Source: Rhabditophanes sp. KR3021
Taxonomy: Eukaryota > Nematoda > Chromadorea > Rhabditida > Alloionematidae
DNA length: 64,000 nt
Direction of reading: 5' to 3'
NCBI GenBank assembly: GCA_963281155.1
Contig: CAUJLY010000002.1
Location: 2,480,001 to 2,544,000, forward strand
Below, in pieces: positions 1 to 11,517 of the stretch; the first letter of the stretch is position 1, and each line of letters begins with the position of its first letter. Made by a program: the position numbers and the translations under genes. Under the pieces are notes generated by a model that was not told the DNA's origin, made no database searches, and worked only from the letters and a program-made list of their open reading frames with translations.

Positions 1-1326
1 TTTGTGAAAGCAGGAACTACAAGGTATTGCGCACCTGAACTGCTGGTTGAAGATGATAATGCTATTAATGTTTTTGAAGATTACATCTTTCATGATATTT
101 ATGCCTGTGGTGTGGTTTTGACTGAATTGATAACTCGAATCGACTATAATAAGAAAGATTTGGATGAATTAAGGAAAGCTGAAGATGAAAAGTTGGGTAG
201 AAGTGTCAGTGAACTATTACTCAAACAGGCTAAGATAAATGTAAAAAAGGTGTTGAAGGAAAAATATAGCCGAGAAGAGAGAGAAAGAATGGCAATGAAA
301 GAAGAAAAGTCATTAAACAGAAATAAAAGTTCGAGAATAATTAAAACGCCGAGTGAATATCAAGAAAAAGATGATTTTGAACGGCTAATTAATGAGGAAT
401 ATAGGAATTTAAGGAAAATTGAGGATGCAAGATTAATTAAGGCAGATCGTAAAATAAATCGCATTCCAAGATATATCAAACCTTTCCATTGTCAATCTAC
501 TGGGCATCCAACGTTGAACATTATGGGCAAAATTACACATGATGCCTTCCATAGACCATATATCCCCAGAGTTTCTGCCAAGACTCCAATCCTCCAATTT
601 CTTAATCCTATTCGAGAACAATTGATGCATAAGATTCCTCACATGCGAATGACAATGAAAGAAGCTCATAAGTTAGTTAATGAATATTATTTTGCTCATT
701 TTGAACCAGAAAAATCAGAAATTAACATGCTTGCATGGAGTAAGAAAGACGTGAAAGAGTATAATAAACAATGTAAGAGAGACTTGCTTGAACAACAGAA
801 TAAAGCTGAACAAGACATTCGAAGCAGATTAGCTAAATACAAGAACAAAGCTCGGGCAGCTTTAACTACGCCTGTTTCAACGATGCAAAAAATCAAGGAA
901 CGAAATAGATTGTTGGGAAGAGAAAATGAAAAGAATGAAATGGATGGCATTTTAGCAATTGATGAAACCGATGAGGCGACCATAGCCGCCCCTTATACCT
1001 ATGCAAATACGGAAAAACTAAATAATGAATATTTTGTTAATCAAACGTACAGAGCATTCCAAAAGCCAGTTCCAATTGCAGGAGCCGTTATTCTTAATCT
1101 AGACGATGACATAATTGTTGAAGAAAAGCTTGAAAAGGAAATTGTAGAAAAAGCAAGAATTCCAAAAACGAGACCGGAACCTACTGAAGAAGATAAGGCA
1201 AACACTGCCCTTGGACCTTATCAACCTCCAAGAGTAGTCGATGCCTTACGAAGAAAATTAAATGTCTGCGAAGACTGGGAGACAACAGGCCGTTATAACA
1301 TACCTGTTAATTGGAACAATGTGTAA
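1..1326 (+). CDS. TGF-beta family type II receptor serine/threonine kinase, C-terminal part (truncated by window edge)
   Basis: Only the 3' part is present; the ectodomain, membrane span and catalytic loop lie before base 1. The frame opens with the activation-segment end GTTRYCAPELL, followed by DIYACGVVLTELITR. This matches the GTRRYMAPEVL and DMYACGLVLWEL pattern of activin/BMP type II receptors, the ligand-binding kinases that phosphorylate type I receptors. The family signature after the kinase F helix (PF..E.GHPTLEDM...RP) appears as KPFHCQSTGHPTLNIMGK and HRPYIP at about residues 160-190. About 100 charged residues rich in K, E and R separate the two motifs, where relatives have about 20. 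A long lysine/glutamate-rich tail follows. The frame stops at 1326. However, GTAAGTAT at 1323 and TTTTTAG at 1367 could remove a 45-base intron and add six residues, ending at 1386. The family call is firm; orthology to a named receptor is not. Confidence 0.75.
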   Translation, partial: FVKAGTTRYCAPELLVEDDNAINVFEDYIFHDIYACGVVLTELITRIDYNKKDLDELRKAEDEKLGRSVSELLLKQAKINVKKVLKEKYSREERERMAMKEEKSLNRNKSSRIIKTPSEYQEKDDFERLINEEYRNLRKIEDARLIKADRKINRIPRYIKPFHCQSTGHPTLNIMGKITHDAFHRPYIPRVSAKTPILQFLNPIREQLMHKIPHMRMTMKEAHKLVNEYYFAHFEPEKSEINMLAWSKKDVKEYNKQCKRDLLEQQNKAEQDIRSRLAKYKNKARAALTTPVSTMQKIKERNRLLGRENEKNEMDGILAIDETDEATIAAPYTYANTEKLNNEYFVNQTYRAFQKPVPIAGAVILNLDDDIIVEEKLEKEIVEKARIPKTRPEPTEEDKANTALGPYQPPRVVDALRRKLNVCEDWETTGRYNIPVNWNNV

Positions 1327-1639
1327 GTATACAATCAAATATACTATTTAAATTAATTATTTTTTAGTGATATCTACACGTTGTGAAAAGAATTACAAAA
1401 ACGATAAACTCCTGCCTTGCCACCAATAGTATTTGATAATTATAAATGAGGCAACTCATTGACTCTAGAAATCTTCACTTCATTCTGTCTCAATAAAGCA
1501 AATTATTATTTTTAATCAGTGTCCATTTATTTTGAATAATAAACTTCAGAAGAAAAAAATTACGGTGAGCAGAGTTATGATATAAAGAGAAAGTGTGTTT
1601 AGTTGTCGAGTAATTTGTGTATTAGTTATGGACAGTTAT

Positions 1640-2175
1640 TTACATTTTGAAAATTATTACACCTTCTTTTGTATTGTCATTATTCATTTTTTGAGCAAAA
1701 TCCATCAGTATGTCGTAGAAGGCATCTCTTTCAGTGGCTTTAGTTAGAGGTTGTTCCAATTCATTTTTGAAGATTATTTTGCTTGCTAGACTTGGACTGA
1801 ATTTGGTAAGGGATCAAGTGTTGTAGAAGGCTGTTCTGCGTCTTTATTTTCCTCCTCAAGTTTGGATGCGGGCGATACAGTAAAACCCGCATTAGTTTTA
1901 TCGACAACGGCTTTTCCAGCTGGCTTCGATCTTGCCTTTGACGAATCATTGATGATTTTTTTGTCAATGAACTGACCAGCGGCAGCATTGAAGATATTCT
2001 TAAAAGCATTCTTGATTCCCTTCTTACTATTCCGAACCTTGGCAGTTTCATTTCTCCTTAATCCACCCTTTCTAAGAGACGCAGCATTCTTAGGCACTTT
2101 CTTATCCACCTCATTAACGAGTTTTTTTGACTTAGAAGACGTTATCACAGGAACATCTCTGACTTCTACAACCAT
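1640..2175 (-). CDS. unrecognised basic protein with an internal frame change
   Basis: I do not recognise this gene. From ATG at 2175 there are 129 codons of lysine-rich, low-complexity protein (KKGIKNAFKNIFNAAAGQF and an acidic stretch EEENKDAEQP), ending at a TAG at 1786-1788. Directly downstream, in another frame, a second clearly coding-looking stretch ends at 1640 and includes LEQPLTKATERDAFYDILMD. The two frames overlap near 1790-1810 and differ by one base. No intron with GT and AG ends joins them. Either a one-base indel lies here (assembly error or real), or the second piece is a separate relic. No domain, signal peptide or membrane segment is visible. Neighbours give no functional hint. 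Confidence 0.4.
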
Positions 2176-2964
2176 TGCAAACTTATTATATCGCTTTGTT
2201 GGGAGATTATCAATAAAAGAATTACAAGAACAGACGGCAATGCTGAAAAAATGAATTGTAGGAGTTCACGAAAAGCAACTGGCATAATATGTAAAGAGAC
2301 CGGCAAAATTTACCTTATTCATAGACAGACAAGGATATTTAAGGTTGGCGAAATTTTAGTATACATAATTGTTCTATTTATAAAGTACATCGTGATTTAC
2401 AAGTCTGGTATGAAAAATCTAAATTTCTCATCTATTAAAAGTGGGTCCGGCTGAGGTAAGGTATTTTTTAATTCCGATTCGCATTGATTTAAGAAGGATA
2501 CCTATGAGAGATATAAAATTAGCAGAAGTTGTATCGCTAAGTTGATATTTAGTTGTTTTCACTAATTTAATTAATTTTGATTCGTAAGTATTTTTGACCA
2601 TTAAATTTAATTAATGTAATGAACGTGTATTCAAAAATCTTTGGAAATGAATTTGCTATTTTAATTTAATTTTTTCATCAATCTTATTACAATACGTAAT
2701 CTACATCTTAAATTTCCAGAATGCTTGCAAGATCGTTGACCTCTTGGTCGAAGCCATCTTTAAACTTAAAATATTTGAATAAGCTATTTCTCTATCTTTG
2801 TGTACCATCTTTTACGTGTATAATAAATTTTGAATTAATCTACATGTATATTCTATTTATAACTCAATATATTTTCAACCAAACTACTTCTATGACTATA
2901 TTTTGGTTGAGCTACTTCTGTCACTCTATTTTTAAATTTTGATTAGAATATGTTTAGGAAGAGA
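2176..2964. other. intergenic, AT-rich
   Basis: Nothing identifiable. Short open frames here have no splice-compatible continuation and no recognisable motif. The stretch probably holds the promoter of the minus-strand gene ending at 2175 and the 3' flank of the gene ending at 2965. Confidence 0.5.
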
Positions 2965-3950
2965 TCAAACCGTATGAGATGGGTAGTATTTTGACTTTTT
3001 TAAGAAGTAAATGACCATAAGCATTAAAGTACAAGTGTGTTTTTGATATTGCGGGCATCCAAAGAAAGGATCTTTTGATCTAAATGCTCTGATAATTCCG
3101 CCAACCATCTGACTAGTGAGACATATCAATAGTTTTACGTCTTGCGAGTCTGGTATTTGGGGTTGAACAGTTAATCTTAACAAGGTGTACCCATTTTCCA
3201 CGAATGTTTCAGGGTCTTCGAATCCATTGCTCAAGACAACATAGCTTGCTATTCGGTCACGTATATTTTTAATCGCATTATAGACATTTCTTTTGTGAAA
3301 ATCAGGCCAATCAAAATTCATGATGGTGCTTCTGGTAAGAGTAATAAAGTAATGGGGCGTGCCATTGCTGAAGAAGTTTATTGCATCCATCAGATCATGT
3401 ATTTGCAACCAATACGATAAAACTAAACAACAAATTTATGAGTAAATAATAAAATATTCCTACATTCTAATCCTTTTTCTCGATTTATTAATACAATTTT
3501 GGAAGGAATCTTAAACCGCCGTTCGCGACAGTTTTTGGAATCTCCACAATCTTTATGATCATTTATAGTTTTTAGAAATATGACGAAATCTTCATTAACA
3601 ATAGAGTTGCCTTGATCCTCTTTGACATGTCTAATGGAAGAGGTAGTATTACATCCACGCATATTTTTATGTTGTGGGCAATGAATAATCTTTTTTCGAA
3701 TGGAAGTTTTTGATAGGGATTCAATGTCTGGTTCATGTTGGGTGGGTTCAATAGTTTTAGCGTCAATTGTAATAGAAAAATTAGTTAATGAAGTTTGATT
3801 AGGATGTGGAGTTTCATCTAATTTGATGTCCATTGCCATGCTTCCACTTCTGAGTAAAGTCAAAAATAGTAAGGACATCGTTTCGTTAGTTAGAGCATTT
3901 ACAGCATTACTTTCTACTTCTTCGTCAGGTTTGAGCTTTTTAGGCTCCAT
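2965..3950 (-). CDS. unrecognised 314-residue protein
   Basis: Two exons: 3464-3950 and 2965-3422. They are joined by a 41-base intron (GTAGGA...TTTAG on the minus strand), and the phases agree. The ATG is at 3950. The N-terminal half has a short hydrophobic stretch (SLLFLTLL) and several Cys/His residues (HCPQHKNMRGC, DCGDSKNC), but no zinc-finger spacing I can name. The C-terminal half (residues about 165-314) is compact and looks globular, with HYFITLTRSTIMNFDWPDF, NGYTLLRLTVQPQIP and a mixed hydrophobic end. I do not recognise the family. The exon structure matches the other genes of the window, so this is probably a real, lineage-restricted gene. Confidence 0.6.
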
Positions 3951-4586
3951 TACTGCAAAAGTAACATGAATATAGCAATTTTAAAAAATCTCCAAAATAA
4001 AAGATTTATTTATAAAAAATATCAAGATATTAAACGATTTCAAATAGGAAGTTTTAAGTCAAAATTGATCGAAAAGACAGTTCTAGATCCTATTTCTAAT
4101 CACAAATTTGTATAGCCTACTTGAAATAACACCAATAAAAGATGGCCGAACTCTAAATGACCGCTAGCTAACTATCCATCCACGCACCCTTTCAATAGAT
4201 CATAAAAAATAAGATGATATTATATTAAGTGGCAAGTTTGTTTGTTATTATCAAGTAAATAACTTTTAGTCTTGTTAAATGAGGCGATATTTTCGGCGTT
4301 TGTTCGAATATGCAGCATCAAGGATCACTTACTAATAAAAAGTAATCTTTGTTGTCAGGAAAGGTGGGCGAGAGTTGCATTTATTGTTTTGATAAGAGTC
4401 TGTGGATGAATCATATTTGCCCACGTTCGATTGTTTTGATTGAGATTCTTAATTTATTAGATTTTAAATTTAATTGAATCTTTACTATGTATGTTGTGTA
4501 TTGATGGTTTTAACTGGAAAGTTGTGGGGAAGTATTTCCTTTGAATGTTAGTTCTTTACATATTTTGTCATTTTGAATAATCTAAA
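3951..4586. other. intergenic between divergent genes
   Basis: This AT-rich spacer separates the minus-strand gene starting at 3950 from mS34 starting at 4587, so it should carry both promoters. No motif or RNA gene could be recognised. Confidence 0.5.
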
Positions 4587-5293
4587 ATGGGTTCAACTGC
4601 TAAGGCTTTACGTTTCATAGGAAATGCCGATTATTCCTCTGAAGGCAAGTTTATGTTTGAAATTCTTTGCCAGCTTCGTAATATGGGAGTAGGTAGAATT
4701 GTTACTAGAACAGATTGGATTAAAAAATGGCCTACTGAAAGCTCGTATATCAAAATTGTGAAGGTAAGTAAATAGATCCTTTTTCATTTATAATAACTTG
4801 TGTTTAGGCACGACCAACAATGGATCCATGGCAACAGCAGGGAACATTGTGGGCAGAATGGATTTTTAGAGGTCACAATTTGGGAATCTACGAGTTCTCA
4901 AATGATTTGAACCGTTCTGACTGGAAGTTGGTACCAAAAAATGAAGAGACGACCTTGCTATCAAATAGCAATAAAATGGAAGAAGTCGTGTTTCCTAAAA
5001 CATTCCCACTTCCTCCGCTTCAAACACATATGGCCAAAAAGTACGCCGACAAGAATAAAATTGAGTGGGATGCCAAGAATGAAAGATCCGGGCTTGATTT
5101 AGTGATTGATCCACAATTCGAAATGCTTCACAAATTAATTGCTCAAAAGGATATAAAGAAAGGAAAATCTATTTATGAGGAGGTTGACAGAGAGTCAATT
5201 ATGCAGTTATATGGAAAAATGTTGCCTACAAAAGTCGAAGCGTGGAGTACTGGACCAGCCAAATTTACTCCAAGATTCCATCCGGAGCAATAA
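4587..5293 (+). CDS. MRPS34: mitochondrial small ribosomal subunit protein mS34
   Basis: Two exons, 4587-4763 and 4808-5293, with a 44-base intron (GTAAGT...GTTTAG), give 220 residues. The family is recognised by GVGRIVTRTDW followed by the basic KIVKARPTMD junction. Downstream come WAEWIFRG (relatives have WGILTFKG) and the strongly conserved DWKLVPKNEE (human has DWRLVPKHEE). mS34 is an animal-specific protein of the mitochondrial ribosomal small subunit, encoded in the nucleus and imported. The human protein is 218 residues, so the length fits. The exon 1 to exon 2 join falls in the middle of the conserved block, which confirms the splice sites. Confidence 0.9.
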
Positions 5294-7833
5294 ACTTCAT
5301 TTGTGGTAGACAAACATGCACTACTAGAGTTTTTAGTTATCTTTGTTAATAATATATTTTTTTATCAAATATATAAATGATAATTTGATTTGTCTGTCTT
5401 TTACTTGATTATTCATTGTACTTGGTTCAAACAGTTGTTGCTTGATATCATTTACATCATTCGTAGGTATGATAAACCAATGCAGGCCCCATCTTTCGTT
5501 GTAAAACAAATTTGCTGGGGAAGACTTGATGCAACTCTACTAATTTCATTCATATGACATCATTTTTTAACAAATTTAATTTTTTCTTTTAAAAATTATT
5601 ATAAGTAAAAAAGTTAAAATATTATTTGCCTTATTTTAGATGACATCGCCTTTTATTATATTAATCAAAAAGTTAATCAAAATAATTTTAAATTTATTTG
5701 AATTTAAAGGAACGATTAAACTTTAAATATTCTTCGTAAGATTACTTAGGTTCCATAATATATTACACAATATTATCTGAAGCCTACTTTTTATAATGAA
5801 ATGCTGACTTTCAATTGCTAAGATTAAATTTACTATTTTACATCATTCATTAAATTGTTTAATTCCACACTTTTAGGACATAAAAGAATATCATCTTCAA
5901 TTAAATGGAATGGTAGATTTTATTAAAGTTACACTTTATTAAACTAAATAAGCACTATCATATTTGATAGGTAATCTTTATCATTTATTTCTTCATTAGA
6001 TAAACTTAACACATTCATGAAAATAAGTAAATCACTACCAATTTGTAAGATATGAATGTTTTTTAAATTTTCCTTCTTTCATGCACTTACTGTTTTTATT
6101 AAAATTTGTGGACATTTGGGAATAGGTCATTACAAGAGTTTAAAATAGATCTCTTTCCAAATTTCAATTTGATCTTCTTAATAAATTGTTTTATTTTTAT
6201 CGTTATTAGTTCCTTTTTGTATCCCTAGAACTCCTTTATTTCGCAATTGTTTGTCTACTGAATCGCTATTTATATCAAATTTCTGCATTTTAATTCTGTA
6301 ATACCTTTTAGAAATAAACTCAGCTTCACTTTACGATGCGCTACTTTTAGTTCCATAAGTTTTAATCATATACTTAATACAGATCATAAGATATATTTTT
6401 CCGAGTTTCATTTGCAGTACTTCCTGGTTCTTGATGGCACTCGCCAGAAAAATGAATTATGTTAGATTGACAAGTATATGATGTGATACGAAACAATTGG
6501 ATCGAAGAATGATGTCTAGCCATATTCTAGTGGTTCGTAAAAATTAGATTACTTGCCTAAATACTTAGCTTTTATTGTAGCGACATTATCTTTATTCTGA
6601 CATTACTCAATTATGATTCTAACAATTTATCTTATACGTAAGTAACCATACCTTTATTACCATCTAGCTTAATATTAGTAAGGTTGATTGGCATGCTTTA
6701 ATTAGATGTTCAAGTTACATAAAGTCATTCCTTGTTTCGTCTATTGTTTACATGCAGATTTGTCGGTGCCTGTCAAATAAACTAATTTTATACTAATACT
6801 GTAAATGTCGATACAGCATAATATCAGTTTATTGTATAAGTTAGCTCAAGGCATTAAGATTGAGACTGTTGTTTGTTAAAGAGCGAAGTTATTTAGGTAA
6901 TTTTTAGTTCAGATCACAATCTAAGTATTAATGTATCTGGTAGTTACAAGCATCAAAATGATGTAGATGCAAATCTAATAGGTTTTATGATTTTGCACTT
7001 TGCCAAGTTTTTTGAGTTCACAAAAATCAAACTTGTGCTAAAACATCAGTCTAAAGTATCTCCTTGGTATACGTCAAGTTATTCTGAATAAAACCGAATT
7101 CATCCATGCAATTTTATGATATTTGGGTAAAGTATGATGTGAGAACCTAAAAGGATGTTGTTACAAAACGATATTAAAAGAGATGATAACATTTATCTCT
7201 TTCAAATAAATAAGCTCATTTTTAGTTGGATAAAATGCTTTTATTTTAATCAAATCCAAACTTCATTAGACTAAATCAAAACTTCATGATAGATAACTAG
7301 ATCAATATAATTCATTAGATATAAATGCTTTTTAAGTTGTGGCTTTTTCATGTACTACATGTTTCATTAACATTTATACTTATGATATGTTTGTTTGTGA
7401 TGTCTCAATTCAATGATTTATTTTGGTCTTATAATCTATAAGTCGTAATGGAACGCCTAATGTTAGATGACAATTAGATAACATTATAAATCATTCTAAG
7501 TCAGGTTATATCGATGAGCGTGGTATCTTTAATTCAATACTTAGATTGTGCTTATGATTAATTCGTATTTTTTTAAATTTAAGTAAAACTTATTATTCTG
7601 GTTAATAATTAATGGTAGTAAAGTCTAGTAAGTTCTGCATTGTGGCATACTTTATGTGCTAGGTCATCTGCCTAGTGTATCTTTTTTTATAAAGTTGGTT
7701 AATTTAAATGAAGGATTTTAAGTTTAACTTATTCAACTCCCGCTGTTCGTTTCATTTTGTTTTCTATTTACTCTTCTATCCAAATCTTCCTGTTTATTGT
7801 TTTCTATTTAATTGATGCTTACAATGTTCCAGA
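5294..7833. other. long intergenic region upstream of CTP synthase
   Basis: About 2.5 kb of AT-rich sequence without a convincing gene. A short coding-like frame near 5464-5556 (YDKPMQAPSF, then ICWGRLD, ending in a stop) may be a relic but matches no family I know. Bases 7829-7834 read TTCCAG immediately before the CTP synthase ATG. Part of this region may therefore be a 5' UTR intron, or the site may be a trans-splice acceptor. Confidence 0.4.
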
Positions 7834-9808
7834 ATGACTACTACTAAACAAAACAATGATGTTAGAATTATCCTAGTTACTGGAGGTGTAATTTCCGGTG
7901 TGGGCAAAGGAATAATTTCCTCATCTCTTGGAGTCCTACTTAAAGCCAATGGCTATGGCGTTTCTGCAATCAAGATCGACCCTTACATCAATATTGATGC
8001 TGGAACATTTTCACCCTTCGAACATGGCGAAGTCTTCGTTTTGGATGATGGTGGTGAAGTCGATTTGGATCTTGGAAATTACGAACGTTTCCTCAACGTG
8101 AGACTTACTCGTGACAACAATATCACTACCGGTAAGATCTACCAGGAGGTTATTCAAAAAGAAAGAGAGGGCAAGTATCTAGGCAAGACTGTTCAAACAG
8201 TTCCTCATATCACCAATGCTATAAGTGATTGGATTGATAGAGTTGCCAAGATTCCTGTTGACGGGACCAACGAACAACCTCATGTGTGTGTTGTCGAATT
8301 AGGAGGAACTGTCGGAGACATCGAAGGTAGTTTCATTTTTCAATTATATAATCTAAAGTTATTAATTTTTAGGTATGCCATTTCTAGCCGCTTTTGAAAA
8401 ATACACCATGCCAAAGATGAAGGGACGCGTTATGATTGTTCATGTTTCCTTAATTGTTGATCCTAAAAGCACCGGCGAACCAAAGACGAAGCCTATGCAA
8501 AACAGTCTGAAGAAGTTGCGTGAAAATGGGCTTCATCCGGATCTTATTATTTGCCGCAGTGAAAGACCAATTTCAAACGAATTGAAGATTAAAATCTCTG
8601 ACTTTGGACACGTTGAACCAGAACAAGTTATCGGAGTTCATGATTGCAAAAATGTCTACCAGGTGCCATTGCTTTTGGATGACCAAAAGGTAGTTGACTT
8701 GATGAAATCAACACTGAATCTTCCAAACTTATCTGATCAAACCAAAGCTGCAGCCGTTCCAAATATGGCTCAATGGTTCAAATTTACTGAAATCATCGGT
8801 GACTTCGACTTGACTGTCAAAGTGGCTCTTGTTGGAAAGTACACCAAAATCTCTGATGCGTATGCTTCCGTAAACAAAGCCTTAGAACATGCTGCCACTC
8901 ACGTTAAGAGAAATTTGAAAATCATATACATAAATGCAGAAGCTTTAGAAGATACTGCTACTCCTATGGCAAGAAATGAGGCTTGGGCTGTGATCAAAGG
9001 ATGTCAGGCAATTATTGTGCCAGGTGGTTTTGGAAACCGTGGAATTGAAGGAATGATCAACGTTTGCAAGTATGCTCGTGAGAACCAAGTTCCCTATTTA
9101 GGAGTTTGCCTTGGAATGCAATGTGCTGCAATCGAGTTTGCCAGAAATGTTTGTGGAATTGAAAACGCCAACTCTTCTGAATTTGACAAAACCATCCCTT
9201 ACGAGAAGCAGGTAGTGATTGACATGCCAGAACATGTCGGGGAAAGTGTTGAAATGGGTGGAACTATGAGATTAGGTCTTAGAACAACTGTATTCCTTAC
9301 TAACGATTCTAAGTTGCGCAAACTTTACAACAGTGACACTATCAAGGAAAGACATCGTCATAGATATGAAGTCAATCCTACTTTAGTTCCAATTTTGTCC
9401 GAAAATGGAATGTTATTCGTTGGAATGGGAGTAGATGAATCTAATGAAATTAATCACATTCAAAGAAGAACTCAATCAGCAAACAATTTGATCGAGTTAG
9501 CTTCTATTCATCGTCACGAAAATCTCCTACAAACAATCAGAGAATTGTGCTCTCGTGGAGGAAATGGGTTGTCCAAAACAGCCGTTCGTATGGAAATTAT
9601 TGAAATGAAAGACCATCCTTACTTTGTTGGGTGTCAATACCATCCAGAATACCTTTCTCATCCAATCACTCCATCTCCTCCATTTATGGGTTTATTGCTT
9701 GCTGCATCAGGACAATTAACCTCATTTTTGTCTGGTGAAAAAGTTCCCACTCCTATGAAATGTTTGTCCAGATGTGCTAGTCAACAAAATTCTGTCTGCG
9801 AACCATAA
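7834..9808 (+). CDS. CTPS1: CTP synthase (glutamine-hydrolysing)
   Basis: Two exons, 7834-8326 and 8373-9808, with a 46-base intron, give 642 residues (human enzymes are about 590). The enzyme makes CTP from UTP, ATP and glutamine in the cytosol. The synthetase domain begins with [19 protein letters not shown] and has [15 protein letters not shown], the [10 protein letters not shown] block and [12 protein letters not shown], whose glycine codon is split by the intron. The glutamine amidotransferase domain follows, with [11 protein letters not shown], the nucleophile motif [10 protein letters not shown] (Cys in GVCLG) and the catalytic His/Glu in HPEYLSHP. All key residues seen are intact. Codon usage is more GC-rich at third positions than in neighbours, consistent with high expression. 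TTCCAG abuts the start. Confidence 0.98.
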
Positions 9809-11517
9809 TATATTCCCTTTGTTATTTTAATGTTTTTTTAATAAACTGAATTATTACCAATTCATTTTAATAGTTTGTAAAACAATTAAGTGTTAAATAT
9901 GTATTTATCTAACATATGTTGAAATCAAATGTATAATTTGTTCTAGAACCTTTACAAATTAAACGGATAATCGTACATTTTTCTTCCATCATGCTTCTTA
10001 TAAACATACGTCTTCATTGGAAAATATTAGCGCAATTTTTCTCAAATTGCAAACACCCTTTATTTTTTGTCGATAATTCATTTAGTATATGAATCATTTA
10101 TTAATCGAGCTGGACTTTGAGTATGAGTAACTTTGTAATGCCAGAAAATTGTTCAATTCGCAGTTTAAATGAATTTGACAATACAATACTTTTAATGTAA
10201 TAATACTTTTGCTTTTATAAAGTTTTAGATTGTAAATTATGTTAGGATCAAATTACACGTTAACTGCAAAATATTTTGACATACTTGAGTAATAGCAAAC
10301 TAATCAAAGTCGATTTTAGCATTTTACGATATTTCACAAATACATTTTGAAACCTCCAGTCATTTAATGAAACATTTATTTGTCTAAATTTAAAATTCTT
10401 TTTATTTTGATTATTCTTTATTAATTGGTATCAAAAAGTAAACTTAGTCTGTCTAAGTTATAGTTGAAACATAGCATTCAAATTATTATTCGCTTTGCCG
10501 CAAAGCAATTTCTTGTATTTATCAAGCCAACGTCACTGGTTCGAAGTAAAGGAAAGGCGATGAAGGTATGTTATAATGAGCCTGATCTAGTTGATGACGA
10601 AAATTGCTGAGCCTATCCTTTTTTAAAGTTTTTATTTTTGAAGAGCTAAACAATATTTATTCCTTCGTTAAAAATTAAAATCAAGATTATATTTTTTTAT
10701 TTTACCAAAATTTAACTTGACAAGAAACATCGAAACGATCCACCGTTTCATTTTTGCCACTGCATTTCATTATTATTCAATAGTATCCTCAGTTGGATAT
10801 TGCGTTATTTATTTTCTACCGCAAAATTGTACATTATGAACCTCAATTAATTCATCGTCCTTTCTTGATTTAACATAAGAATTTATAGAATCTCTGTATC
10901 TTCAATTATAAGTATCAGGCATAACAATTATGAAAGCATGGAGCGTCTATACTCAAACAATCGCTGATTTCGAATCGTACAAAACAATGGATGATTTTGT
11001 AAAGTTCTGTCTTCAAACAAATTTATTTTCATATTGCTTCTTTAAAAATCGTTGGTATGATCTCGTTTATTACTTTAACAGCTTTAATGATGAAAATGGA
11101 AACCATTATATGCTATCTATCATACCTTATTAATTATATATATGTTTAAATGACTAATAAAGGAGTTCTATTTTATAAATTTCTTAATCTTTATAAAGCA
11201 TTATTGTTGGATAAAAAGTTATTAAAAGATAATAATTTAAGCAATGTTTTTAAATAGCTTCAGTAAATCTCAAATTAATTCCAATGATCTTATATTTTGT
11301 TGCCAACAAATAGATAACATAGTCTTATCTTCTCCTCACAGAAGAATGCTACAAACACCATCAAGAATATGCGCCTTTCCAACACCAACAAGTCACGACA
11401 AACAGAATAACTTGCCAGGAATGCTGCAACTAGCAACAACTAGGTCAAAGTAATACACAAGTAAATTTTGCATTTTCTTTCCATAAAGAAAAGTTGATCT
11501 GAGTTTAATTTACTATA
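9809..11517. other. intergenic between CTP synthase and FITM
   Basis: AT-rich, 1.7 kb. A 67-codon ATG frame at 10930-11133 (MKAWSVYTQTIADFESYKTM...) has aromatic-rich, protein-like composition but no motif or splice partner. It is noted only as a possible small gene. Near 11339-11440 a coding-like stretch with paired cysteines (EECYKHHQ...TCQECCN) runs into a stop. This could be a relic similar to the one inside FITM intron 2. No RNA gene was seen. Confidence 0.35.

Noticed and set aside
5464..5556. Short coding-like frame (YDKPMQAPSF...ICWGRLD)
   Set aside because: Too short, no family recognised and no splice partners; mentioned only in the spacer entry.
10490..10570. GGTTCGAAGTAAAGG resembles a tRNA B box
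   Set aside because: No matching A box, acceptor stem or anticodon stem could be folded around it.
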